Source of the DNA: Proteles cristata cristata
Lineage: Eukaryota; Chordata; Mammalia; Carnivora; Hyaenidae
Direction of reading: 5' to 3'
Length of the DNA: 64,000 nucleotides
Assembly: GCA_017311185.1 (NCBI GenBank)
Contig: JAESUZ010001712.1
Span: forward strand, 744,001-808,000
The number at the start of each line of letters is the position of its first letter. The first letter of the stretch is position 1. The notes under the pieces were generated by a model that ran no database searches, had not been told where the DNA came from, and saw nothing but the letters and a program-made list of their open reading frames with translations. This document shows, one piece after another, positions 22,301-37,300 of this stretch. The position numbers and the translations under genes were made by a program.

Positions 22301-25300
22301 GGTTTGTTTTTTCAGAAATGGAAGATGTTGCTCTGATAGTTGAGTAGATGCTGAGATCTTCCTGCCAAAGAAAGTTCTTTGAGCATTCTCATGTGTCCAC
22401 CAGCTCAGACTAGAAAGAAACTAGGAGTGGTATGGTCATCCTCAGGGGAACATAGTGTTCAAAGTAGAATGTTTCTGTTACTCTTCTGTCTCTGCTAAGT
22501 TCCCGTTTGTCCCCAAAATTCAAGTTGTAAGTTTTACCATAAAAAAAAATCTCAGAAGACCTTATCTCACGAAGAATCTGGCTTTGGATGTCTGTCCTAG
22601 ATGTTTGATTTTTGTTCTTAGTGGTAAGCCAGTAATTTAGAATGTAATTTTCTAGCTGTTCCTACCCTCACATAGGATAACTGGAGAGGAGGAATTGCCC
22701 CAGGTTTTAGCCATCCTAATTTGTGGGGGTTTCTAGTATCTTTTTGCCATTTAAAAGAGAAGCAGGACTTTGAATAAAGAGGAGACCAGCATGATAAGAA
22801 CTCATTATATTGTGTGCAACATTCGTTGCATTTTATCAGCAGAGGCAAGTGATGTGTCTGCACATGTTCATGAGCTCTTCACTAAACTCTTCAGTCGTCA
22901 CTTACTGTGATGAGATAGAGCCCTTCGTGGGACATTTAGCATTATGTCAGAAGCCCATACTCCAGAGGATAGCTGTTACACAGGTATCAGGGTGGTAGCT
23001 ATCTGTATCTCAGAAATACACCATATGGTTTGTAAATTGACATGATGGATTTAAAAAATCTATTTTCATCGGCAAAATAGATGGTTTCCAAGGTACATGG
23101 ATTGGCTGAAAGTGTTGCACGGGCGTGGCTGCCCTGGGACAAGCAGGCACAAGAATCTAGCCCATCTCAGAGCCAAGGTCCCCACGAATGGCTGCCAGGC
23201 TGGCCTCCAGAGTGTGCCTGTGTTCAGGGGTGCCTCACTTGGAGATGGTTCTGTTCCCTGACTCCAGAGCCACTGCCTAGAATATTTTTACATTTGTTTC
23301 AGGTAAACTTCTCAAGATAAGGTATTGTCATAGTCTGTGAGGTAGAGAATGAGGTCACATTTGAGCTTGCAGAACAGATTTGATTATTTTTGTTTCTGCT
23401 TACTTGTGTGAGTGGCACAGTTGGGTGTGAAAAGTACTCCTGCTGTAATCTAGTAGCAAGTGTGGAGGCCCGGAGTCTCAGAGCCCTGACTTACTAATAA
23501 GCTTGCTAGGGTTGCTGGACCACAGTATCACAGAACAAGTGGCTTCATCAACAGAAACTGAATTTCTTACAGTTCTGCAGGCCAGATGTCTGAGATCAAG
23601 TGATTTGTAGGGTTGGTTTCTTCTGAGATCTCTCTCTTTGGTGTGTAGATAATGGTCTCCACCCTGTGTCTCCATACCGTCTTCCATATGGAGGTATAGA
23701 GGTGTGTCCTAATCACCTCTTCTTAGAAGGATGCAAGCAGTATCAAATTAAGACCCACTTTAATTGTTGCATCCAGTCTTCATTACCTCTTTAAAGACCT
23801 ATTCCTAATACAGACACATTCTAAAGTACTGATGGTTAGGATTTCAACATATAAATTTGGGGGTCCTAATTCAGTTTATAATGCCTACCAGCGTTCAATA
23901 TCTGCCAAAGCAAAATAGCCTAATAATGTGAACAACTGAATTGGCATAGGTCTTTTTACAACAGAACTGTTTCAAAGAAAGATACTTGCATGACTATTCC
24001 ATTCCCTATTTGCCTTCTTGATTTTTTTCTGGGATATTTTCGTAGCTGTTATAATCTTAAATGTTTTTCTTTGTTGAAAAGAACTACATATTCCTGGGGG
24101 TGATGTTTCAGCCAGTCTTTAAGAACTTCTTCACAGAGAGCGTGTGAGGGTATGGCCTTTATACTTCTCTCACAGCGTCACCTGCTGTGTAGTATTGGAT
24201 ATTTAGTATTGGAGGACTGTGAATCATAGAGCAGAAAATCAGGAAGTGATGGTGATGACATTTGTTTCATGATTTTTGACAGCTCTAGGGTTTTAGAAAA
24301 ATCACATGTTAGGAATCACAGAGCATCTTTTTTTTTTTTGTTTTTTAAAGTAAAGGTTTTTTTTTTGTTTGTTTGTTTGTTTTTATTTCTAGGAGAGAGA
24401 GAGAGAGCGTGAGCAGGGGAGGATCAGAGAGAGAGGGAGTCACAGACTGAAACAGGCTCCAGGCTCTGAGCTGGCAGTCAGCACAGAGCCCGACGTGGGG
24501 CTCGAACCCACGAAGCGCGAGATCATGACCTGAGCAAAAGTCGGACGCTTAACCGACTAAGCCACCCGGGCGCCCCAGGAATCACAGAGCATCTTAACAA
24601 GGAATGATTTCTTTTTCAGCTAGCCTTTCACCCCTCACATCCTTTTGAGTTCATGTACAAATGAAACATCAGAAACAATTAAGTGGATGGTCACATACAT
24701 TACTAGCTTATAGTTTTTATACTTGACTAAACTAACCAGATAGGTCTCAGTGATTGAGTTTAAGCTGTAACAAAGAAAATTGTCAGGAATTCCATTTCAA
24801 AGGTGATTGGTGGGAGTTGGAAGTGGTAAGTGTGTTGGAAGTAGATTTGGGTTTACAAAGATAACCTGTGGTGATTTGCAGCCCTAAATGTGTTCCATGC
24901 ACACCTGTACAGAACACCATGTTTTGGTGTTTAGTTTTCTTCCCTAACATGATAATACAGGAAAAATTAAATCCTGGTCCTCTGAGTTTTCTACAGATAC
25001 ATCTATATCTATATCTATATCTATATATATACAGATATATATATATACAGATATATATATACAGATATATAGATATATACACAGATATATATGACGATAA
25101 CTTCATATGTATATATATATGAAAATGTTGTGATTCCATAATTTAAGCAATATACTTTAGTTTCACAGGAGTTATAGCCATACTGTTTTTCAGAATGTCC
25201 ACTTGGTAGCCAAGTGGCTAGGAACCTTGGAAAAACTCCTTGAACGATTCAGCCAGGGAAGCCACAGAGATTACAGAGTTTTTATGAGTGCCGAATCTGC

Positions 25301-28300
25301 ACCTACACCAAGTGAACACATCATCCCTCAAGGACTCCTGGAAAATTCCATTAAAATTACTAATGAACCCCCCACAGGAATGCTGGCCAATTTGCATGCT
25401 GCCCTCTACAACTTTGATCAGGTAAGAAAGCAGAAGCCTAGTCTGACAGTGGTCAGGGTCTTCTCACAAAACCATGGGGCCATTATCTACTCATGTGTCT
25501 TGTGGACAGAGATGAAGTGAAATATCAGTGTGTTTTAATCTCTTCAAAGGATCATGTGTCACTACCTATTCCAGTGACCAAAAAAAAAAAAAATCTGTGT
25601 TTTGCCCTAAAACTACAGCCACCTCTTGTAGAGTAAATCATGTCCCTTTCTGAGGAACCTGCTTATTGAAGAAAAACATAGCAGACTAGTATCTCAGCAC
25701 AGAAGAGGAAAAGCCATAGTTACTCCTGTTAATGTTCTTGAGGGTGACAAAAGTAATGAGATGAGAAGAGTTTCAGTATAATATTTAATGTTTTAGAACT
25801 AGTTAGCAAACTTAAATCATGTTTTCAGATTATATCCATTTGCCTTCTTATTTATATCTTCATTTCCAGCTAAAATAAATTAATAAATATACTTTGATTG
25901 TCATTATTCTCCTTGGCCAAATTATCACATATCTATATTATAATCAAATCTTTAGGGCAAGTTTCCCTTGTTGCTGTGTCTTTAAGTTCCCATTACCTCT
26001 GATTTCTTAGACACCTTTGGGAAATGGTAGTGTTACTAGGAGAAGTAGAATGAACTCCAAAGAGGAAATATATAAGATTTGTTGGTAAATACTAAGTTTC
26101 CTGTTAGCAATACTAGGGTTCTCTATGAAGCATGCTTCACTTTTTCACTAGTATCTTCTGGGCCAATACCCAAGCCAACATTATGAAGGAATTACATTGG
26201 CCACCTAAGATTAGGGTTTTGAAGAACATAGTTAATTACCTAATTAAATAATTAATATATAGCCTACATAAACACAGTAGACTCTGTAAACAGAAGGGAC
26301 TGAAAAAATCTTGTTGAATCTATTGTATACATTCAGTATTTTTTTTGGTGAACTATGGCAGGCATGTATTTTTTTTATCCATCAGTTTATAATCTCTGAC
26401 CACTTTGGACATCCTCAAGCTCTTTAACAAAGCTAGTACAAAGGGGGATTTTGTTATATTTAAATAGGTGTTATCCAGCCCTCTAGAACAGTGGTCTTTA
26501 TTTGTGAAAAGTGAGCATGTTATGAACAAATATGCTTCAGCCCAGTTGTCCTTCAGCTTTCTTTTTTTTTGTAAGGACCTCTCTGATAATCTGATAAAAC
26601 TATGGATACTCTTTCCAGGGACACACAGATTAAAAAAATTGTTGCATATAATCATAGGAGAGTCCTTTCTCCTGTTCTCATTTATTCATGAAAGTGTCAG
26701 TTCTATTGACAGTTATCTGGAAAGCCACTTAGATCAACTGAAGTTTACATTTACTGGAAAGACTCTTAAGTACTTCAAGGGAAAATATTTATCTAGTAGA
26801 AAGGACCCTCTGAAATATTAAGACTAAATTTGATCAGACTCTTGAATGCTGAGAACAAACTCAGGACTGATGGGTGTTGGGGGGAGAGGGATAGGGCGTT
26901 AATGGGCATGGAGGAGAGCACTTGTGGGGATGAGCACTGAGTGTTGTATGGAAACCAACTTGACAATAAACTATTTATTAAAAAAAATTTTTTAAAGAAG
27001 TAGCAAAAACAAAGATAATCAAAGTTATTCATTTAATAAACTTCCTATTCAAACTTGCTATAGCCAAAACCAAACCAACAAAAACTCTAAGGAAAATGTA
27101 AAAATTTTAGAGTAGTCATTTATGAATGCTAACCTGTCATTATGTTAGAAAACAAAATGTGGTTTTATCCACATGATGTAATTCAAGGGTATTCACCTAT
27201 ACTCAGTGGTCATCTGTGAGTAGGTTACCCGTGCCCTTTAATCAGTTAGAATTGTGTTTGTCTACCTATGAAAGAAGTATGAAACAACAGTGGCTTAAAA
27301 AAGGTTACAAGTATTTCTGCCACATGAAGATTCTGAAGGTAGGTCATTCAGAGGTAAGTGTATCACAGAAAGTTATCAGTCTAATTCTTTTATGGTGCAC
27401 TCTTTCTAGAATGGGCTTCCCAGGGTCCCAGGTGTGGCAGTCCCCATGTCTATGTTCCTGACAGTAGGATGAAAGAAGGAACAAAGCAGATGACCATGAT
27501 GCATGTTTGCTTTCTTGAAAGAATGCTTCCTATGAGTTAATACATAGTATTTCTCCTTTCACCTCACTGGTCATATAGTCACATTGTGTTTCCTAGCTGC
27601 AAGAGAGGCTGGGAAAAGACCAATTTATCTTGGACAGCCATGTGCCTGGCTCAAAGTCAGCAGTGAGACATTTTAGAACAGGCAGTTAGTGATCTGTATC
27701 ACAAACTTCTGACTTTCCCAAGGCTACTTTTATCATCCAGGGTGTTCTGTGTAGCTGCCATGGTCTTATGTAGCTGAAGCCTGTGGCATGGACAAGGGTA
27801 GAGAGGTGCCATCGACCTTAGGTACTCATCTGGGTTAGGAAAACAAGTCCTGGTCACCCATTTGTCTGGGTACCCTTCTCAGATGAGAAAAGCATCCAAG
27901 GGATCCAGGCAAATGAACTGTTTTGTTTGGGGGTGTTTTTGTTTTTTGCATGCTTTATTATTCAAATCAAATTAAATTTATATTTTTAATCATACCCCCA
28001 AATCAGAATTTATCTCTGAACTATGATATATGTGGTCATAATGAATAAAGTTTAATATTAGTCCTTTATTGGGGTGCCTGGGTGGCTCAGTTGCCTAAGC
28101 ATCCCACTTTTGATTTTGGCTCAGGTCGTGATCACGCTGAGAGAGCAGAGCCTGCTTGAGATTGTCTCTCCGTCTCTTTCTGCCCCTCCTCTGCGCATAT
28201 TTTCTGTCTCTCAAAATAAATAAACTTTAAAATAATGACTCCTTTACTTTTTTGAGCATTCCAGAATATCTTTGGGAATGCAATCATTAAGTGACCAAGA

Positions 28301-31300
28301 TGTAAAAAAACATTTCTTGTAGGATGCTGCTTCCCTATGTATTTCAGCCCGTAGCACCTGCCTTTTGAAGATGTATTAAGGGAATACTGTGTAGGCTCCT
28401 TTCACACCCAGATAATAACTACATTTTTAAAGTCAGAATACAGATTTCTTTTTCTGTAAGATTTGCAGCAGAAACAAATAATTGGTAGCTTTGCATGTAA
28501 AATTGGCATCTGTGTGCATACAACACTGTTACATGTGTGTGGACGTCTATTCTCTATTCACAGTGCTATTTTATGTTTTCTGATATTAATTTGCTCATCA
28601 CCTGATTTGTAAAAATATAACTAACCTATAAATGTAGAATGTTAGGTAGACTCATACTTTTTCCTGATTAGAAAACCTTGATTCATAGTTTCTTCCAGTG
28701 GCATTTATATTATCAGAGCATAATGGGTATTAAGTTGTAATCATTTTAGTGCTGAGGATAAAACTAAATGAACTATATGAAATACAGATGGAATTAGGTA
28801 CATAATTATTATAGAATCTTCATTTCCTGTGGACTCAAGGTAATTTAGGGAGGGGTTAGATAACTTGTTAGATCATAATTCCTAAGTAAAAGTTTGATAC
28901 TTTTATTTCATCCCCTAGAAGTTTCTTACATTTGAAACGAATATATGTTTGAGGAGTGCCTCAGTGGCTCAGTCGGTTAAGTGTCTGACTTCATCTCAGG
29001 TCATGATCTTGCAGTTTGTAAGTTGGAGTCCCACATCAGGCTCTGTACTGTCAGTGCAGAGCCTGCTTAGGATTCTCTGCCCCTCCTCACTCACATTCAG
29101 TCTCTGTCTCTCTCTCTCTCTCTCTCTCAAAAGTGAATAAAAAATTTAAAATACATAAGCAAAACTAATATATGTTTATTTTCTTCAGTACTCCGAATTT
29201 TATAATTTCTGTCTTCTTTCACAAGCTTGTCTTTTATTTCATGTTTGTGGAAATGTTATGTTTAATGATTGTATATTTTCAAGCCCCACTAATTACCTAG
29301 AAATGGCCCAGTGCTGTAGAATGTCCTAGTGATTTAGTTGGGTCTGCATTGTAGATGGCCTCACCAGTTCTAGAACTCTGTTTGGTAGTAATCCTGGATT
29401 CTGATGATAGTGATACAGAAAGAAACTAACAAGCTTCTTCTTGTCTTAGAACAAGAGAACAAGTCTAGTCTTTGTTTAGACTTGTACTAGGAGTTGCCTG
29501 AAAGACCACATCTGAACTCCCACCCTAAAAGTGCTAAATATACTTGGTAGATAGTCTGGTTGTCAAATCCATTTTATATGTGGACTGGCTATTATTTGAC
29601 CATTAAAAAATTATTTTTAACATTTATTTATTTTTGAGAGAGCATGAGCAGGGGAGGAGCAGAGAGAAAACAGGCTTCAGGCTCTAAGCTGTCAGCACAG
29701 AACCTGATGTGGGGCTCAAGCCCAAAAACTGTGAGATCATGATCTGAGCTGAAGTCAGATGCTCAACCTACTGAGCCACCCAGGCGCCCCTGTAATTTGA
29801 CCACCTTAAAGGACAAGACAAGAAGATTTATCTCTGGCCTTATCTTCCTCTACTGCCCAATATCAGTTGAAATAATCCTTGTTGGCCTCACAAAACTGCC
29901 AAATCTGAGAATAAAGTACACCCCCTTTAAGCCAAAGATTGGATGACTGTAGTTCACCTTCTAATTTCATGGCTGTGTGAGCCATAACCATATCAGCATG
30001 CCAGGATTTAATTTTCGCTCTGTGTTTAAAAAAAACAAAAAACAAGTTACAGATCCAGTGTATGTCTTATAGTCTTCCATATGCCATTCTCTCAACCTGG
30101 AAATGAATTCTACTTTAAGTTCATTGGAAGGAAACCACTTCTCAAGGTGATTATATTAGCTCAGGTATAGCACAAAATTACAGTGATCCAAACGAGGTAA
30201 CCTCTCTCCCATATAACCGGCAGCTCTGTTTCATGATGTCAGCCACTCACCCGAGCTGGTAGGTTCCTCTACCATAACTCACTCGTGGCTTCCGTGGTTC
30301 GCTAGTCGTCATCCCTTCTAGCCCACAGAAAAGGGGAAAGAGTGACAACTGGGGTGAGCGAATTCCTTTTAAGTCAATGACATGAAAATTGTACACATCA
30401 CTTCTCAAATTCTATTGGCAAGAGCTTGGTCATATGGCACATCTGGTTTCAGGGGAGGATGGAAATAGTATTTTGATGGGTGGCCATGCGCCCAGGTAAT
30501 CTGTATTCCTATGAAACCCCAGGAAATGCAGGGCTGAGGTTAACTAGTATCCTGCTATGCTCATGAAACGAAGATGGTGTCCTTTGGCCATCTAGATTTT
30601 TCAAGGAGAATTTTGCAGGGGAAATGATGTCAAGCAGTATTATCACTGCTCAAAATGAGTGGTCTCATTTTCTAGTGAATTTACAAGCCTTCAGTAAAAT
30701 AACTGAAGCAAAGTGAAAGCATTCGCCTTAAATTAACAGACTGGCAAATGCCAAATGGTCAGTTTCCTATTATGCTCTTATAGGATGGGCAGCCATGCTT
30801 CAAACTGCATGGTTCCCCTGTCCAAGCTCTCCTACAAAGTTTTATACAAGATTACTGACAACTCAGACCCGTGCCCTTGGAAACCATACAGAAGGAGAAT
30901 CACGATTTTTCTTTTCTCCCAGGATACACTTGAAGCGTGTTCCAAGGAGCAGGAGTTTAAAAGCATCCTCTTTTCTCTGTGCTATTTCCACGCTTGTGTC
31001 GCTGGGAGACTAAGGTTTGGCCCCCAGGGCTGGAGCCGCAGCTATCCTTTCAATCCCGGAGACCTCACCATCTGTGCTGGTGTCCTCTACAACTACTTAG
31101 AGGCAAACCCTAACGTAAGTGCCACTGGTCAGATAACCTCTTCCAAGAGCGGACTGAATCTGTCAGTCTTTGGCCACTATCAAATGGACCATAATTTCTC
31201 TTTTGAAGCTATTATTGAAATAGCTGACACTATATATGCATCTTCGGCCAAGTGTGAAAAGAAACCAGATCAAAGGTTTTTCCAGCAGTGGATGCTCGAA

Positions 31301-34300
31301 CTTCCTAAGATAGGTCAAACCAGTTCTGCATCAGCAGCTTAGTGCATAAAAAAAAAAAGTCCTTCATTATGTTAACAAAAACAGTGGTTTACATGTGCAT
31401 ATATGCCAGATTCATTAAGCAGGTAATGAAGCATTTGCACAAATGTAATTACATACAGCAATTCTGACAGTTCATAACACTGCATTAATAATCACTACAA
31501 TTAGTTCTTATGATGGAAGCAATTTACAGCACGTCACATGTATAAATAATGGTGCATTTCCTGCATATGTCATTATTATGTATTAAGGATGCCACCTTGT
31601 TGTGACTTTCTCAGTAATGTTCCCCTTGATTGGAAGTTAAAGGTAGATGAGTGATTTTATTTCGTAGCTAAAATGTGTTTTACAGGTGGGGATGGGAATG
31701 CCTCATCAAGAACATTTGTGTAAACTCTTAGAAACCCAGTGACTGGATTTCACAAAAGAAGAACCATGTGTAAGGATTTCCTGGCTTAGTCTTCACAAAA
31801 GAAACTTTCGCCATTAAGTTCAGTCTGTTCAAATTAAGATCTATTTGTCAAAACGAACCGGGTGTTGGTGTTCTAGACAACAGCATCATTCTATAAGTTT
31901 CAAGAACTCTGTATTTCTTTGTATTAAGGTTTGTTTTATGTTCTTTTGGTAACCGTTGTTAGAATTTTTGTTATGACCTCTGTTTTCTCAGGCTTTAGAA
32001 GTATTTGACTACTATCAAAACATGTACACTTAGTATATGCTCTTCCAGAGAACATATTTTCATCAAGTTGTATCCAAAATAAATGGCTTTGATATGGTAT
32101 GTGATGATCAACATTCCATATCTATTATTTTTAAATATATAAAATGTGAGCATATTTTGACTTTTCTAATAAATAATATTCTGTGTTGGTCTTAACACAT
32201 TTTCTTTAAAATGTCACATATAAAGTTGACTCCTCTAATAGTTGTAGGTAGAAAGGGAAATGGACCGCTTAAAACTTTCCTACAAGTCTGTACTGAGGCT
32301 GAGACCATGAATATTACCCTTTTCAGCTGAATCCTGTACACAGGAGAGTTAGGAATGAAAGGGAGAAGGAGAGGAGCAGACTCTTACTTCTCTCCAGCTC
32401 TCTCATCCTGAGAGGTGGCAACCCCAGGGGGTCAAGTGGATCGTGTCCTACCACTGCCCCCCATGGTGTTCCTGGATGAACACAGCTTTCAGATTTTAAC
32501 ACACTTTCCTCTCTCATGTGTCGACCCAAGTCATTCACCACACACGGTGAAGCAAGTTACTGGGATTTGGGAGTTAAGTTATTATGTACACTGAGTTGGG
32601 TGATAGAAAATGTCCTTTTCGGGAAGGCATATGTAAAAAAGAATAGTTCCCTGGCTGATCAAATAGTTCCCTGGCTGTATCTTGAGGGAGATACTTATCA
32701 GATGGTAGAAAGCCCTAGTGGGTATTAACTCAGCCCCACTCAGAGAAATGAAATGGAGTGGTCTCTGTTTCCCATCCATTTCAGAAGCACAGCGTGGAAG
32801 GTGCCCAAAGGTCCTTCCTCTCCAGCATGATCCAGGCCACTCACCTCTCTCATTGCACACTCACATCAGATCGGCTTAAAAGAAAGACATATTTGAGGTT
32901 CATTTACTGAAATTCAAATAAACTTGTAGCAAGTACGTTAGAATAGTTGAAGCAATTTTACTTATTCTGTCACATCATGCAACAAATGAAGGCTATAATT
33001 AAGTTTTTACTTGAACTGTTGGGAGGCAATCTACTGCCCTTGAGGGTATAAAGGTTCCTGTCTAGAAAGGCTTCATCACAGACTGGCATGTTTTGCAAAC
33101 CCAGAGGAAGCTAAAGGGGAGCAGAGAGATGCTTCAAATCCCATGAAGCCACATAAAGAGATACCGTTATTTCTTGAACACTACATGGTAGTCATTAGTT
33201 CCAACCCTCAGAATAGGCATGTAGGCCAGTCAGGCCATAAACCCAGCCCTCACATCAGTCTGTAGCAAGGGGGTGGGTTTGCCTGGATTTTTGCAAGGCA
33301 ATGGAGTTCTAAATACACCCCAAATTCAGATTGTGTGACGTTTTCTTTCTTTGCCTAGACAAGATCATAAAATCTGCTACAATTCAGATCGTAAGAATAT
33401 GTCATACCTCAAAGGCCCTGCAAACTTACACTTTTTCTTAGTTTTTGGATAAGATTTTGAATGTGTAAAGTTTACCTACATGACGTCTTCTAGGAATAAT
33501 TGCTTTAAAATCTGCATTAAAAGTTCAGTGTTGGGGTGCTTGCGTGGCTCAGTCAGTTAAGTGTCCCACTTCGACTCAGGTCATGATCTCACAGTTCATG
33601 GGTTCGAGCCCCACTTTGGGCTCCAAACTGATAGTGTGGACCCTACCTCGGATCCTCTTTCTTCCCCTTTCTCTCTCTGCTCTCTTCTGCTCTCAGTAGC
33701 ACACACACGCGTGTTGTCTCAAATAAGCTTTAAATCACACTTCCTTTTTTTTTTTTAAAGTTTAGTGTTCATGAATTTTCACTGAATGTATTAAAATGCA
33801 CTGAAAACAATTCTCTCAAATTTTACTAAGAAACCAAAGCATCTTCTGAACCTCTCTTAAATGTTCCTGTTGATGGGGATTTGAGGGAACGCTGTTAGAG
33901 GGGTTTGTAGAGAGGCACGTGCTGCTAGTTGACCGCTCTGGGACAGTCACACCATGCCTGGAAATGAACATTTGTGTGGTTCCCCTCCCAGGTCCCATGG
34001 GAAGATCTCCGTTATCTCTTCGGTGAGATCATGTATGGGGGCCACATCACAGACGATTGGGATCGCAGACTGTGTCGGGTATATCTGGGCGAATTCATTA
34101 ATCCATCTCTGGTAAGACACTCTTAATTCATTTCACAGAGGAGAAAATTCTAGTAAGAATTTTTAACACTAATTTCACTACATAAATACTTCTTAAATAT
34201 TATTGAGGAGTCGTGGCCTTTTGTGAGTATATTCTGGCCCACCATCAAGGAGTTTGGAGATTTGTTAGAAATGCAGAATCTTGGGCTCCATCCCAGATCT

Positions 34301-37300
34301 CTCGAATCAGAATCTGTTTGAACCAAGACCTCCTGGGTGATATCTGTGCATGTCTGCTGTTCTGTGCCCAGATGAAGGACCCTCACGTATACCGACTCTC
34401 TGGATCTTTGGAATAACACTGGAGGGTGTGCAGAACTGACACTGAGACCCTATTTTATAGGGAGAGACTGAAGCATGGCTTGCCCCAGGACAATTTGTTA
34501 CTGTGTGCAAGAGCTCCAGCCAGAAGATAGGTGTAGTGATTTCAACTTGAGATTCTAAAATAAGTGAAATCTGTAGTTTTTTTTCCCCTATCACAGAAGC
34601 CATGGAGTATTCTAAATTTTGATCATTAACTATTTTTTTTTTAATTTTAATGTTTGTTTATTTTTGAGAGAGAGAGAGTGTGTGAGCAGTGGAGGAGCAG
34701 AGAAAGAGGGAGACAAAGAGTCTGAAGCAGGCTCCAGGCTCTGGGCTGGGAGCCCAGAGCCCCATGTAGGGCCCAAACCCACAGACCAGGAGATCATGAC
34801 CTGAACCGAAGTCAAATGCTTAACTGACCAAACCACCCAGGTCCCCCCACTAACTCTTAACTAAATACGTGCTCAGGAAAAAATGTGATGTGAGAACCCA
34901 GTTCTTCTGTCTTTGAGGAAAGGTAGAGTACCCACCGTACTGGAGTTGAAAGAGACCAGCTCCTTTTCCTGTTGGTCATTTTACCAACCCACTGTCTGGA
35001 AAGACCAAATAGCCACTCTGTTTGTGTCCAGGCTGTGTTCCTGGCAAAAGTGCTTAGTCCCTGTTTTCCATATTAAAATAGCTGAAAGTGGTGGCCACAT
35101 TTTTCTCATGCTCTCTCTCTAAAGCCTCCATGTTCATGGCAATTGACTTATTTCTTGGAAATGAAAGACACCCTACATCATGCCATCTTTGTTTTCACTT
35201 GAACAAGACATCAACTGTGTTGAACATAGTGCTATGTAACTTCTTTGATATTGGCTGTGGAACTTCTTTCTAGATGGGTCTCCTGAGGCAAGGGAAACAA
35301 AAGCAAAAATAAACTATTGGGACTTCATCAAAATAAAATGCTTCTGCACAGTGAAGGAAACAATTAACAAAACTAAAAGGCACCCTACAGAATGGGAGAA
35401 GATATTTGCAAATGACGAATCAGATAAAGACTTAGTAGCCAAATCGCATAAAGAACTTATAAAAGTTAACACTCAAAAAATGAATGATCCGATTAAAAAA
35501 TGGGCAGAAGAGGGGCACCTGGGTGGCTCAGTCGGTTAAGTGTCTGACTTCATCTCAGGTCATAATCTCCCAGTTTGTGATTTTGAGTCCTGCATCAGGC
35601 TCTGCATTGAGCTCAGAACCTGGAGCCTGCTTTGGATTCCTTGTCTCCGTCTCTTTCTCCATCCCTTCCCAGCTTGTGCTCTGTCTCTCTCAACAGTAAG
35701 TAAACATTAAAGCAAAATGGGCAGAAGACATGAACAGACATTTTTCCAAAGAAGACATATGGATGCCCAACAGATACATGAAAAGATGCTCAGCATCACT
35801 GATCACAAGGGAAACACAAATCAAAATGACAATGAGGTATCACCTCACACTGTCAAATGACTTAAATTAATAACAGAAGAAACAGGTGTTGGCAAGGATG
35901 TGGAGAAAGGGAACCCTCTTACACTGTTGGTGGGAATGAACATTGGTGCAGCCACTCTAGAAAACAGTGTGAAGTTTCCTCAAAAAGTTAAAAATAGAAC
36001 TACCCTATGATCCAGCAATCTCACTACTAGATATTTACCCCCCAAATACAAAAATACTAATTCAGAGGAATACATGCATCCTGTTGTTTATCACAGTATT
36101 GTCTACAATCGCCACATTATGGAAACAGCCCAGGTGTTCACTGACTGATGAATGGATAAAGATGTGGTATATATATACGTACAGTGGGATATTGCCCATA
36201 AAAAATGAATGAAATCTTGCCGTGTGTCAACAATGTGGAGGCATTTAGAGAGTACTAGGCTAAGTGATAATACGTCAGAGAAAGACAAAACCATATGGAT
36301 TTCACTCCCATGTGGAATTTGAGAAACAAAACAAGTGAGCAAAAAGAAAAAAAAAAAAAAAGGCAAACCAAGAAACAGACTCTTAACCATAGAGAACAAA
36401 CTGATGGTTACCAGAAAGGGTGGGGGGAGGGATGGCTAAAACACGTGATGGGGACTCAGGAGCACACTTGTTGTGATAAGCAACGGGTTAACAAATGGAA
36501 GGGCTGAATCACTATATTGCATACCTGAAACTAATATTACATGGTATGTTAACTGGAATTTAAATAAAATTTTAAAAAATAAGCCAAGGACTATAAAAAA
36601 TATATACACGTAAAGTAGTGCCATATTTTTTAGTGGTTTGAGCAAGCTCCTGTTTATACTTTCTCTGAGAACTCATCTCATAAAAGCATTACATAATTTA
36701 ATCACATATCAGAAAATATGGTAGAGTATATGCAGTCTAATATAAAAAATTGGGGATATTTTTTTTTACTATTTTTAATGTTAAACAATTTGGGGACAAT
36801 GCAAAAAAAAACCCCAAAACTTTGCTGCTGCATGACCATTGTTTGTTTCCTTTGCAGAGAGAGTCTCCTGGTCTTCCCTTAGTTCTAATGAGCAGGATTT
36901 CACAGGTCAGAAAGACACTTTCAATTTAATACAATTGGAAGTCACTCCTTCTCTGGGAGCAGGTTACCATGGAGATGGGAAAGATAAACAGTGTTGGGCG
37001 CATGACCTTTACAGAGGTTGATTTCTCCAAATGATGGCGGAGGTCAAGGAGCAGAGTGAGAAGCTCATGCGGATGTTCCCTCTCGGGCTCTGGCCTGAGG
37101 ATAGGGAGCGAATTACTGTTGCCAAACTAGGCAGTCCATTAACCTTCACAAGGCTGAACCCACATTCACATAGTTGTACCATAAATAGAGATGATAGAAC
37201 CTCAGGGGCGGCACTGGAGCATGTGTGAACCCGTTAGAAATTTCGGTATCCACCCTTCCATGCAGATCTGCTGACGTTACCAGGATCGAAATGCTTCATT

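Larger units (their letters stand above)
20711..25193 (+). other. DNAH11 window intron 7
   Basis: GT-AG intron of 4483 bp with two adjacent SINEs (21089-21498), a MIR-like piece (21930-22035), an ancient repeat (23480-23890), a young antisense SINE (24330-24576) and an AT/GATA microsatellite (25001-25120). Nothing recognised at 22040-23475 or 23890-24310. Confidence 0.85.
25422..30922 (+). other. DNAH11 window intron 8
   Basis: GT-AG intron of 5501 bp. It holds an L1 3' tail (26830-26990), an ancient repeat (27205-27690) and SINEs at 28071, 28951 and 29603. AT-rich stretches 25422-26825, 28240-28940 and 29804-30922 show nothing recognisable apart from the open frame before exon 9. Confidence 0.85.

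Noticed and set aside
24783..25139. Tyr/Ile-repeat open frames on both strands
   Set aside because: Translation of the AT/GATA microsatellite before exon 8.
36839..37228. Small open frames after a pyrimidine-rich stretch ending ctttgcag, looking like an extra exon
   Set aside because: The peptides do not fit between exon 10 (NPSL) and exon 11 (VEDEL), which join directly in phase 0 and match the known protein.
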